NCBI GenBank assembly: GCA_018335295.1
Contig: JAGXKI010000018.1
Coordinates: 1 to 40,926, forward strand
Length of the DNA stretch: 40,926 nt
Origin: a bacterium
Lineage (GTDB): Bacteria; Acidobacteriota; Aminicenantia; Aminicenantales; Aminicenantaceae
Direction: 5' to 3'
The notes under the pieces were generated by a model. It ran no database searches and was not told the DNA's origin. It was given only the letters and a program-made list of their open reading frames with translations. Shown piece by piece: positions 17,125 through 24,381 of this stretch; positions within the stretch are counted from its first letter, which is position 1, and each line of letters starts with the position of its first letter. Made by a program: the position numbers and the translations under genes.

Positions 17125-17150
17125 GAGGTCAGACCAGAGCTGGTCCGATC
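17125..17150. repeat. GGTC(A/G)GACC-type hairpin repeat
   Basis: The sequence gaggtcagaccagagctggtccgatc folds into an imperfect hairpin around 'gaccag-ag-ctggtc'. A close relative lies at 31432-31459, and shorter half-sites at 21791-22004 and 34544-34560. The surrounding 16913-17327 gap is otherwise non-coding, with a C-rich patch at about 17175-17215. Confidence 0.5.
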
Positions 17151-17260
17151 CTTTTTTCACAGCTGTGTACTCTGTGCCTCGTCCCGGCCCAACCTAACCC
17201 CAACGGCCCCCTCCATTCGTGAATAATTCAGGATAGTTTACCTTTAAAAGAAAGGAGTGT

Positions 17261-17290
17261 TTGACCGGCTGGTTTTTTCTATGCTATAAG
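17261..17290 (+). promoter_or_regulatory. Promoter of the second S9 peptidase gene
   Basis: TTGACC (17261-17266) and TATAAG (17285-17290) are 18 bp apart. A transcript from here would have a leader of about 30 nt to the TTG start at 17328, containing AAGGAGG. The 'atgctataagc' around the -10 is repeated at 22084-22094 before the TrkA-C gene. Confidence 0.6.
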
Positions 17291-17327
17291 CTTTTTTTAG
17301 TTTGTGAGTTTCAATAAGGAGGCGGAT

Positions 17328-19589
17328 TTGAAAAAAATTAAAAAATTAAGTGTGTGGTTTTTAGCTTCTCTAATGCTTATTTTTCTCTGGAACTTCCCGG
17401 CATTCTCTAAAGAAAAATCTTTGTTTACCATCGATGATTATTTTCAGGTTAGATCCATGCGGGTGGCGGATATGAGTGAAGATGGAACCTGGCTGGCTTG
17501 TACCTTGAGAACAAGAGCTGACCGCCTGCCCCGAAATAATTACCGCTACGGGGACCCCACTTATGTGGCTCCATTCCAGATGAAAGTGATGGTGATCAAC
17601 ACTCAAACCGGGAAAAATCAGGAAGTTTTTAACCGGAAAAAGCAGGTGAGAGGTTTAACCTGGTCCCCAGATGGGAAGAAGCTGGCCTTTTTTCATAAGA
17701 AAGAGAAAAACTATCATCTGACTCTATGGAAAAGAGAAACCGGTGAGCTTGAAACCCTAGATATTCCCCACAAAATTGCTTCAGATTCTTATTTGAACTG
17801 GTCTCCCGATGGAGAGAAGCTTTATTTTGCGGTAAGGTCTTCGGATTGGAGAGAGAAAACTTCAGAAATGTTTCAATCCGCCACCAAAGGGCCCATCATC
17901 ATTCATGATTCAGAAAAACCTTTTCTCATGTGGGAGAAAATCAGGCGCCGGAGTCTGCTTAAGGTTCCGGTGGTTTGGGATAGAGAAGAAGGAGTTCTAA
18001 ACCGAATGCTGCCTGAAATTCCTTTGGTTTCTCTGCAGTTCTCCAAAGACGGGACATTTCTTGTTTATGAAAAAGATGTTACCGAAGAAACCTCTTACAA
18101 AGTTATCTTCGGAAAAAGAAAGGAATTAAAAATCTTACAAATTCCAGAAGGAAACCCGCGGACTCTTTTGGAGCCTTACATGAGGCGGAGAATCCGATGG
18201 TCCAAGGACAAAACAGTTCTGGCTTACAGTAAAGAGGGAGATGTCTATGTCATGGATGTGAGTGAAAAGGAACCTCATTGTCTGACGGAAAAGGAAAAAG
18301 AAAAGGAAGAAAAAGACAAAAAGAAAGAAGAAGAAAAGCAAAAATTCAATGTCCTTCGGGTGAGTCCTAAAGGAGAGAAAATATTATGCACCAGCTCTCC
18401 TTCTGTTCCCAAAGAGGAACAGCCTTACCGTAGGAGGACTTCAGCCCAGCAGTACTGGCTTTTCGATGCTCAGACAGGAGAAAAACGTCTTATCTATGAG
18501 CTGGACCAGGAACCCAGAAAAAGGCCTCATCTGGATGTGGTGGATTGGAGTCCCGATGGAGAGAGTCTCTATTTCAGTTATTCAGCTTCGAATAAATATG
18601 ACCGGGGACTGAAAAAGTTAAATCTGGAGAACCACCGTATGACCGATTTGATCCGCAGTGACCACAGGTACCGGAGATGGGAAATGTCTGAAAACGGAAA
18701 TGTTTTTGTGTATACCGATTCGGATGGAGATTATCCCGCCGACTGGTATTCTGCCGATAAGGAGTTTTCCCGTATCCAGAAACTCACCGATTTAAACCCT
18801 CATCTGAAGGATAAAGCGTTGAGTCATACCCGTCTCATATCCTACAGAGATGCCGACGGGAAAAAACTCCATGGAGTTCTCTATTATCCCGCCCATTATG
18901 AAAAAGGGAAAAAATATCCTCTGATCACCGAAGTATATGAAAAATATTTCCATAATGGTTTCAATCCCAAACTCAACATATTCACTTCAGTCGGTTATGC
19001 GGTGCTTCATCCCTCCGTTGATTTCAATAAAGGTTATCCTGGAGAAGCCTGGGCTAAAGGAGCCCTTTCAGCCATCAATAAAGTGATTGAGATGGGGGTG
19101 GCGGATCCAGAAAAACTAGGCATTCAAGGGACCAGTTATGGAGGGTATGCGGTGGGCCTTCTCATTGCCCAAACCGACCGGTTTAAGGCAGCCATCAACA
19201 ATTCGGGAAAAGTGAACATGGTGAGTTTTTACACACAAAGTCCCCGTTTGGGAGTCAGGAATATTCATGCTCCTGAGCGAAGTCAAGACCGGATCGGAGG
19301 AACTTTATGGGAATATCCTGAGAGATATTTGGCCCATTCGGCTATCCTGTTTGCAGACCGCATCCAGACGCCTCTTCTGTGCATAACCGGAGATCAGGAT
19401 CCCAATGTGGAAGAACTTCAATCTCAGGAGATTTACTACGCTCTCCGACGGTTGGGAAAAAAGGTTGTGTGGTTGAGGTATCACAACGGAGCTCATGGAG
19501 GACCTCAAACCAATGAGGAACGGAAGCACATGTACAAAAAGATGCTGGATTGGTATGATACCTATTTGAAAAAAGACCCTACTTCTTGA
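17328..19589 (+). CDS. Secreted S9 prolyl-oligopeptidase-family peptidase
   Basis: Serine peptidase acting on short peptides, probably periplasmic or extracellular. A signal peptide (KKIKKLSVWFLASLMLIFLW) is followed by a WD40-like beta-propeller (about 30-480; SPDGKKLAFF, SPDGEKLYF, SPDGESLYF repeats) and the hydrolase domain. The triad is S603 in GTSYGGY, D691 in GDQDPN and H723 in GAHGG. A Lys/Glu-rich insert near residues 325-340 (EKEKEEKDKKKEEEK) interrupts the propeller. I choose TTG 17328 as start: AAGGAGG ends five bases upstream. A GTG at 17304 would put that site inside the gene and spoil the signal peptide. The C69 dipeptidase gene follows after 34 bp, likely one transcript. Confidence 0.92.
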   Translation: MKKIKKLSVWFLASLMLIFLWNFPAFSKEKSLFTIDDYFQVRSMRVADMSEDGTWLACTLRTRADRLPRNNYRYGDPTYVAPFQMKVMVINTQTGKNQEVFNRKKQVRGLTWSPDGKKLAFFHKKEKNYHLTLWKRETGELETLDIPHKIASDSYLNWSPDGEKLYFAVRSSDWREKTSEMFQSATKGPIIIHDSEKPFLMWEKIRRRSLLKVPVVWDREEGVLNRMLPEIPLVSLQFSKDGTFLVYEKDVTEETSYKVIFGKRKELKILQIPEGNPRTLLEPYMRRRIRWSKDKTVLAYSKEGDVYVMDVSEKEPHCLTEKEKEKEEKDKKKEEEKQKFNVLRVSPKGEKILCTSSPSVPKEEQPYRRRTSAQQYWLFDAQTGEKRLIYELDQEPRKRPHLDVVDWSPDGESLYFSYSASNKYDRGLKKLNLENHRMTDLIRSDHRYRRWEMSENGNVFVYTDSDGDYPADWYSADKEFSRIQKLTDLNPHLKDKALSHTRLISYRDADGKKLHGVLYYPAHYEKGKKYPLITEVYEKYFHNGFNPKLNIFTSVGYAVLHPSVDFNKGYPGEAWAKGALSAINKVIEMGVADPEKLGIQGTSYGGYAVGLLIAQTDRFKAAINNSGKVNMVSFYTQSPRLGVRNIHAPERSQDRIGGTLWEYPERYLAHSAILFADRIQTPLLCITGDQDPNVEELQSQEIYYALRRLGKKVVWLRYHNGAHGGPQTNEERKHMYKKMLDWYDTYLKKDPTS

Positions 19590-19623
19590 GGGATTCTAAA
19601 AAACTTTAAAAGGAGTTAAGCCT

Positions 19624-21222
19624 ATGCATAGAAAAGCAAGGACAAGAAAATTTGTTTTGGGTGGAAGTTTAGCCGTTGTTCTTTTGGTTTTTTTTATAAT
19701 TGGTTCCGCCTCTCATCCGAACGTTCAGCCCCAACCCAGCGTGGATTCATGCACTTCCATCATCGTGGGGAAAGAAGCCTCGGTGGATGGGTCTACCATG
19801 ACCTCTCACTCATGTGACAGTCACACAGACCGGACCTGGATCAATGTGGTACCCCATAAGTCCCATAAGCCAGAGGAAAAGTGTAAAGTATATTTTCGGG
19901 CCAAAAGAACCAAAGGACCTAACGATCCGGATAAATTTGTGTTGGGAGAAATCCCTCAAGTACAGGAAACTTATTCTTATATAAACACAGCTTATCCGGT
20001 CATGAATGAACACCAGTTGGCCATCGGAGAAACCACATTCGGAGGACGCCGAGAACTCCGAAGTAAAGAAGGAATTATCAGCGCCCCGGAGCTTTATCGG
20101 TTGATATTGGAAAGAGCCCAAACGGCCAGAGAGGCGATCAAAATTGCCGATGAATTAACCAAAAAATACGGATACAGGGATTATGGAGAGTGCTTTACTT
20201 TTGCTGACCCCAATGAAGTCTGGCATTTTGAAATATTGGGTCCTGGAAAAGGGAAGGTAGGAGCCGTGTGGGCAGCCCAGAGAATCCCTGATGACCATAT
20301 AGGAGTCTCCGCCAATGCCAGCCGGATCCGCCAGATCGATCTTGAAGATGAAGAAAGGTTTATGGCATCAGATAATGTTTATTCTTTGGCTGAAGAAATG
20401 GGTTGGTGGGACCCTGAAGAAGGAAAGCCCTTCGAATTTTGTTATGCATATGCGCCCAAAACCCGAAAAAGCCTGTACTCCCGTCGTCGGGAATGGAGAG
20501 TATTAAGCCTGTTAGCCCCTTCCTTAAACCTCAATCCTCATTCCGAAAATTATCCTTTTTCTGTTAAACCAGAGGAAAAAGTTTCGGTGAGGGATGTTCT
20601 CAAAATTTTCCGCGATGCCTATCAAGGGACTGAATTTGACATGACCAAAAATTTAGTCAAAGTCAATAAAAAGGGCGAACCGGTGAAAAGTCCGGTAGCA
20701 TCTCCTTTTTTGAACAGCGAGTGGAAAAAGCTTTTTCACATAAAAAGAGAACGGACCATATGTGCCCCTTATGCCACTTATCTGCAGATTACTCAGTCCC
20801 GAGATTGGCTTCCGGATGTGATTGGAGGGGTGGTTTGGTTGGGATATGATAATCCTGCTACAACTCCTCACACTCCCTTTTACTGCGGGATTACCCGAAT
20901 GCCTGATTCTTATAGAGTCGGTGGACGTTCCGGATTCAACAGAGATTGTGCTTGGTGGTCGTTCCGGAGAGTGAGTAAGCTAGCCATGTTCCGCTGGCAG
21001 GATATGACCCAGGATATTGAAAAGATATGGAAAGAAATCGAAAAAGAGGCTTTTTCCAAACAGGAAAAGATCGAAGAAAAAGCCTTGAAGTTGTATAAAA
21101 AGAACCCTCAAAAGGCCCGAAAATTTTTGACTCAGTACTGCGTACAGGTTGCCAATCAGGCAGTGAAGGCCTATTGGAAATTGGGGGATAATCTCTGGAC
21201 TAAATACGCCAATTATTTCTGA
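19624..21222 (+). CDS. Exported dipeptidase, peptidase family C69 (U34)
   Basis: An N-terminal-nucleophile hydrolase that cleaves dipeptides. After a basic N-terminus and membrane segment (residues 11-30), C43 in SCTSIIVGKEASVDGSTM is the expected nucleophile, freed by cleavage just before it. Other family motifs are MNEHQLAIGETTFGGR, EVWHFEILGPG and VSANASRI. At 532 aa it is of normal length for the family. Lysine-rich helices end the protein. It follows the S9 peptidase with 34 bp and its own AAGGAG, consistent with oligopeptides being cut to dipeptides and then to amino acids. Confidence 0.92.
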   Translation: MHRKARTRKFVLGGSLAVVLLVFFIIGSASHPNVQPQPSVDSCTSIIVGKEASVDGSTMTSHSCDSHTDRTWINVVPHKSHKPEEKCKVYFRAKRTKGPNDPDKFVLGEIPQVQETYSYINTAYPVMNEHQLAIGETTFGGRRELRSKEGIISAPELYRLILERAQTAREAIKIADELTKKYGYRDYGECFTFADPNEVWHFEILGPGKGKVGAVWAAQRIPDDHIGVSANASRIRQIDLEDEERFMASDNVYSLAEEMGWWDPEEGKPFEFCYAYAPKTRKSLYSRRREWRVLSLLAPSLNLNPHSENYPFSVKPEEKVSVRDVLKIFRDAYQGTEFDMTKNLVKVNKKGEPVKSPVASPFLNSEWKKLFHIKRERTICAPYATYLQITQSRDWLPDVIGGVVWLGYDNPATTPHTPFYCGITRMPDSYRVGGRSGFNRDCAWWSFRRVSKLAMFRWQDMTQDIEKIWKEIEKEAFSKQEKIEEKALKLYKKNPQKARKFLTQYCVQVANQAVKAYWKLGDNLWTKYANYF

Positions 21223-21241
21223 GTGTCCCTTTGAATTGAGG

Positions 21242-21703
21242 CTATTCAATTCGGGGCATGAGGGACCATTTGATAATCCAGGAATCGGTTTCTTTGTCTT
21301 TATCCAGACATAAAATTCCCGAATTCTGAAATTTAAATACAGGTGTGTCTGGAGAACCAGTGACCAAGTAAGAAGTCAGCTTTTCCAGGAACGGAAGATG
21401 TCCTACCACCATCAGATTTTCGTTGGGATCGAGCGATTGAGCAAATTTTTTGGGATCATCGGTGGGACCTAGTCCTTGTTGTTCCTCCACTCCTTTCTCT
21501 GAACTCAGGGAGGAATCAAAAATTTCAGCTGTCTGTTGAGCTCTTTTTTTTCCGCTGTGGATAATCCGGGAGACGGGAAAACCCTGATCCTTGGCCAACG
21601 AGGCCATTCTTTTGACTTCAAATTCGCCTTGTTCAGAAAGGCTTTTATCCGGATCCTTTTCCTTGGGTAAATTTATACCATGTTGAACCAAATAAAGAGA
21701 CAT
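21242..21703 (-). CDS. sixA: SixA-like phosphohistidine phosphatase (histidine phosphatase superfamily)
   Basis: A 153-aa single-domain protein. The catalytic motif normally reading LxxxRHGxA is here LYLVQHGIN: H8 is kept while the preceding arginine is Gln7. The second arginine site is SGKKRAQQTAEI and the second histidine is in VGHLPFL, both present. Members remove phosphate from histidine on phosphorelay or PTS proteins, but with the changed first motif activity is uncertain. TAGGAGGTG lies just before the ATG. The gene is convergent with the C69 gene and separated from it by 19 bp. Confidence 0.8.
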   Translation of the reverse strand: MSLYLVQHGINLPKEKDPDKSLSEQGEFEVKRMASLAKDQGFPVSRIIHSGKKRAQQTAEIFDSSLSSEKGVEEQQGLGPTDDPKKFAQSLDPNENLMVVGHLPFLEKLTSYLVTGSPDTPVFKFQNSGILCLDKDKETDSWIIKWSLMPRIE

Positions 21704-21790
21704 ATTCTCACCTCCTAAATCTTTTTTTAATAATCTATTTCTATTTTAAATAAATTAGAAAAAAGAATAAATACACTCTTTAAAATTTGT

Positions 21791-22004
21791 AAAATTTGGG
21801 GTCGGACCGAAAATTAAAATTTGGGGTCGGACCGAAAATAACTCGTTGATATTATTAGATTAACTTATTTTTCGAACAGGGTCTATTTTTCTATCTCTAC
21901 GACTTCAATAGGGGATTCATCACGAAAATCAAGATTTGTTGAGCAGCACTTATTGCCTATAACTCTATTATTATCAATAAAATAAAATCGGTCTGACCCC
22001 TTTT
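21791..22004. repeat. Repeat-bounded non-coding element
   Basis: A 25-bp unit beginning aaaatttggggtcggaccga is present twice in tandem (21791-21815 and 21816-21840), differing only in the last base. About 150 bp further, 21983-22004 carries the inverse sequence aaaatcggtctgacccc. The whole is thus flanked by imperfect inverted repeats. The interior has no gene. Such GGTC(A/G)GACC ends resemble REP elements or remains of tyrosine (Y1/RAYT) transposase insertions. Confidence 0.5.
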
Positions 22005-22087
22005 AACTTTTAACTATAAAATAATCTCGAGTTGAACTTATTTGTAATTTTGAGATAATGGGAGTCAAATTCGTCATTTTTGTATGC

Positions 22088-22093
22088 TATAAG
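22088..22093 (+). promoter_or_regulatory. Possible -10 element of the TrkA-C gene
   Basis: TATAAG within 'atgctataagc', identical in 11 bases to the -10 region before the second S9 gene. No good -35 was found at the right distance. The ATG follows 66 bp later with AAGGAGGAG. Confidence 0.35.
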
Positions 22094-22159
22094 CAGTGAG
22101 GGTAAAATACGGGATACCGTGATTTATAGAGGAAAACATTAATCAAGGAGGAGAGTGAA

Positions 22160-22834
22160 ATGTTTGGAATATATTTTCTTCTGCCGGCATTGGTGGCCAT
22201 TTTTATTTCCTTCATGTTTATCCGTGGAGTTGCTATTGCTTTGATGATAACCGGAATGGATAAACGGAAAGCCCGGTTCCAGGCCCTTTCTGCTTTTTCG
22301 GGAACAGGTTTTACCACTAAAGAAGCCGAATCCGTGGTCAATAATCCCGTAAGAAGAAAGATCATCACCTGGACCATCATCATGGGAAATGCGGGAATTA
22401 TTGCGGTCATTGTGACTGCCACCTCCTCCTTTGTCACCAGTAAAGGTTTTCAGCTTCCTGTGAGTGTGGTGATCTTTGGGCTGGGAATTTTTTTGATATA
22501 CATGATTGCCACCCACACCCGGTTTTCTCAAAAGTGGGAAAATTTTATCGAGAGAAAACTTAAAAAGTCATCGGCTTTTGAAGAGGCTCCTGCCGAAGAT
22601 CTCCTTCATTTTCTGGAAGGCTACAGTGTAGTGAGAAGGAAAATTAAAAACAAATCCCCTTATATGAACTGCCGTCTAGCTGAATGCAATTTAAAAGAGA
22701 AGGGTTTAATGATTTTAGGCATCGAAAGAGGAAAAAAGTGGATTCCCATACCGAAAGCTGAAGAAGCAATCAAAAAAGGGGATAAAATTGTGGTCTACGG
22801 TCCCCTTAAATCCATTTCCCAGGTTTTCTCCTGA
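22160..22834 (+). CDS. Membrane protein with C-terminal TrkA-C (RCK_C) domain
   Basis: A 224-aa protein with hydrophobic segments at about residues 2-24, 66-88 and 98-119 and a cytoplasmic C-terminus. Residues about 150-224 (YMNCRLAECNLKEKGLMILG ... AIKKGDKIVVYGP) match the TrkA-C regulatory domain, which binds small ligands in potassium channels and transporters. The membrane part shows no channel selectivity filter, so it is probably a regulator or ion-stress protein rather than a transporter. AAGGAGGAG lies upstream. The ferritin-like gene follows after about 100 bp on the same strand. Confidence 0.75.
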   Translation: MFGIYFLLPALVAIFISFMFIRGVAIALMITGMDKRKARFQALSAFSGTGFTTKEAESVVNNPVRRKIITWTIIMGNAGIIAVIVTATSSFVTSKGFQLPVSVVIFGLGIFLIYMIATHTRFSQKWENFIERKLKKSSAFEEAPAEDLLHFLEGYSVVRRKIKNKSPYMNCRLAECNLKEKGLMILGIERGKKWIPIPKAEEAIKKGDKIVVYGPLKSISQVFS

Positions 22835-22932
22835 AAATTTCGTTTTATGGGAATTTTACTTGACCTATAGGAATAGAAATAATATAAAAATAAATATAAA
22901 GATCATTAGATGAACAGGGAAGAGGTGACCAA

Positions 22933-23793
22933 TTGAATAACAATGAATTGATTTCCATGTTAAACAGAGACCTGCGGGATGAACATGCTGCAGTGGTGCG
23001 TTACCTTATCCACAGTTATCTGGAGGGTGAGGATACTTCTCTGGGGGCCAGTCTTCTTTCCAGAGCCCGAGAGGAAATGTGGCACATGCACTGGTTGGGA
23101 AAAATCATTGCCCGAGTGGGCGGAGAGCCGGATATGAGTGTTGCCGAATACCCTCATGACCCCACCAATCGCGCCACAATATTTAAATCGTATGTAGATT
23201 ATGAGAAGAATTTGATTCCCCATTACAACGAAGAAGCGGATAAAGTAGAGGATTCCCATATTGAAAGAGTATTACGCAGAGAAGCTTGGGAATCCAATAT
23301 GCACGCCACCAAGTTCCAGAGGATTTTGGACAAGCTTTCCCCAGAAAAGGCTGAAGGACTCCCTAGAAGAGAAAACGAGCTTTCCCCCGAATTTGTGGAT
23401 AGACTTCAGGAAGTGGTGGCTCAAAAGTACACTCAAATGATCCAGCACATCCGGGATTCCTGGGTTTTCCAGAAAGAAGGAATGGAGGCGTGGCAGCTTA
23501 TGGATTTTTCCATGACCCAGATGAAGCAATTGGCTCATCTGGCGGAAGATGTGGCTGAAAACGGAATGTCCCCGAAATTTGAGTTGGGAAAGATTGAAAA
23601 AAGCACTTCCATCGGTCTGGCTCTGGAGAAAACCGTCCAAAAGTTGAAAGATTCCCAAAACCGCCACAATCAATTCACCAAGGATTCCGAAGCCCAAAAA
23701 CACCGGGGATTTATGCTCAACCTGGATTTGACTTTGAAACAGGAAAAATACGAACAAGAAGAAATTCAGGACTGGATTTCCAAGAAAAATTAA
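22933..23793 (+). CDS. Ferritin-like (diiron) protein, bacterioferritin/rubrerythrin type
   Basis: A 286-aa, mostly helical protein starting at TTG, with GAGGTG upstream. The first half (about 1-130) has a ferritin-like four-helix bundle: DEHAAVVRYL, then EEMWHMHW with an ExxH motif, then EAWESNMH with a second ExxH. These are diiron ligand motifs. The second half (about 145-235) looks like a diverged bundle (EVVAQKYTQMIQHIRDSW; MDFSMTQMKQLAHLAEDVAEN) with fewer ligand residues. A charged coiled tail ends it. Likely iron storage or peroxide protection in an anaerobe. It could also be described as a DUF-type bacterioferritin-like protein; the fold call is firmer than the function. Confidence 0.75.
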   Translation: MNNNELISMLNRDLRDEHAAVVRYLIHSYLEGEDTSLGASLLSRAREEMWHMHWLGKIIARVGGEPDMSVAEYPHDPTNRATIFKSYVDYEKNLIPHYNEEADKVEDSHIERVLRREAWESNMHATKFQRILDKLSPEKAEGLPRRENELSPEFVDRLQEVVAQKYTQMIQHIRDSWVFQKEGMEAWQLMDFSMTQMKQLAHLAEDVAENGMSPKFELGKIEKSTSIGLALEKTVQKLKDSQNRHNQFTKDSEAQKHRGFMLNLDLTLKQEKYEQEEIQDWISKKN

Positions 23794-23869
23794 TTCAATC
23801 GAAATCAAGGCTTTTTTTGAGTAAAATGAGAAAATAAGGAATTTTGAGGAGGTGGTATCCCAATTTTCT

Positions 23870-24279
23870 ATGATTTCGGAAAAAGAATTGAAAGGGTAGG
23901 AATTGAGTGAGAAGGAATACCGTTTGATATAGAATATCGGTATCACCCTCTCTGGATTGAAAGATTTTCCTCCCCCTTTCATGAAAAAATCACCTCGGGT
24001 GCGGACGAAGGGATGGATATTGTGGGAGATGTTCACACCGATTTAAACACAGAAGAGGTTCTGGAAGAAGGAGTGGGTTCCCCTTTTAACATCTTGTGGT
24101 TATTCAAAATGGGCAAACACGAAGAATTTGCCGGGGTGGATTTTTTTCTTATTATGAATTCAAGCATCCTCTAGATGACTGTCTCACTGATAAAAAATGT
24201 CAGGAAATGGGGAAAAAAAGGAAACCGCCCTTCCCGGCCTGAGTGGCCGCGAAACTTTATCTCCCTAACTGAGAGATAA
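23870..24279 (+). pseudogene. DUF3160 protein remnant (C-terminal end, frameshifted)
   Basis: Translating all three plus frames here gives successive pieces of one DUF3160 C-terminus: ELSEKEYRLI (a stop just after it), ITSGADEGMDIVGDVHTD, LNTEEVLEEGVGSPF, SYYEFKHPLDDCLTDKK and PSRPEWPRNF. They lie in order but switch frame at least three times and contain in-frame stops, so the gene is dead. Intact members are about 700-900 aa and common in Aminicenantes-like genomes. Only about the last 130 residues are left. It occupies the gap upstream of the metallopterin fusion gene. Confidence 0.75.
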
Positions 24280-24381
24280 TGAAGTTGAGTTCTCATTGTC
24301 AGATGAATTTATTTATAAAAAAATTTGAAAAGGGGATAATCAGTCCAAAATAATCTCCAAGGGAAAATTTTTAGAAATTCA

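Noticed and set aside
23272-24036. 254-codon minus frame opposite the ferritin-like gene
   Set aside because: Antisense to a plausible diiron protein and to the DUF3160 remnant; Phe/Leu-rich shadow.
24280-24381. Molybdenum cofactor riboswitch upstream of the fusion gene
   Set aside because: The short AT-rich stretch shows no multi-stem structure of that kind.
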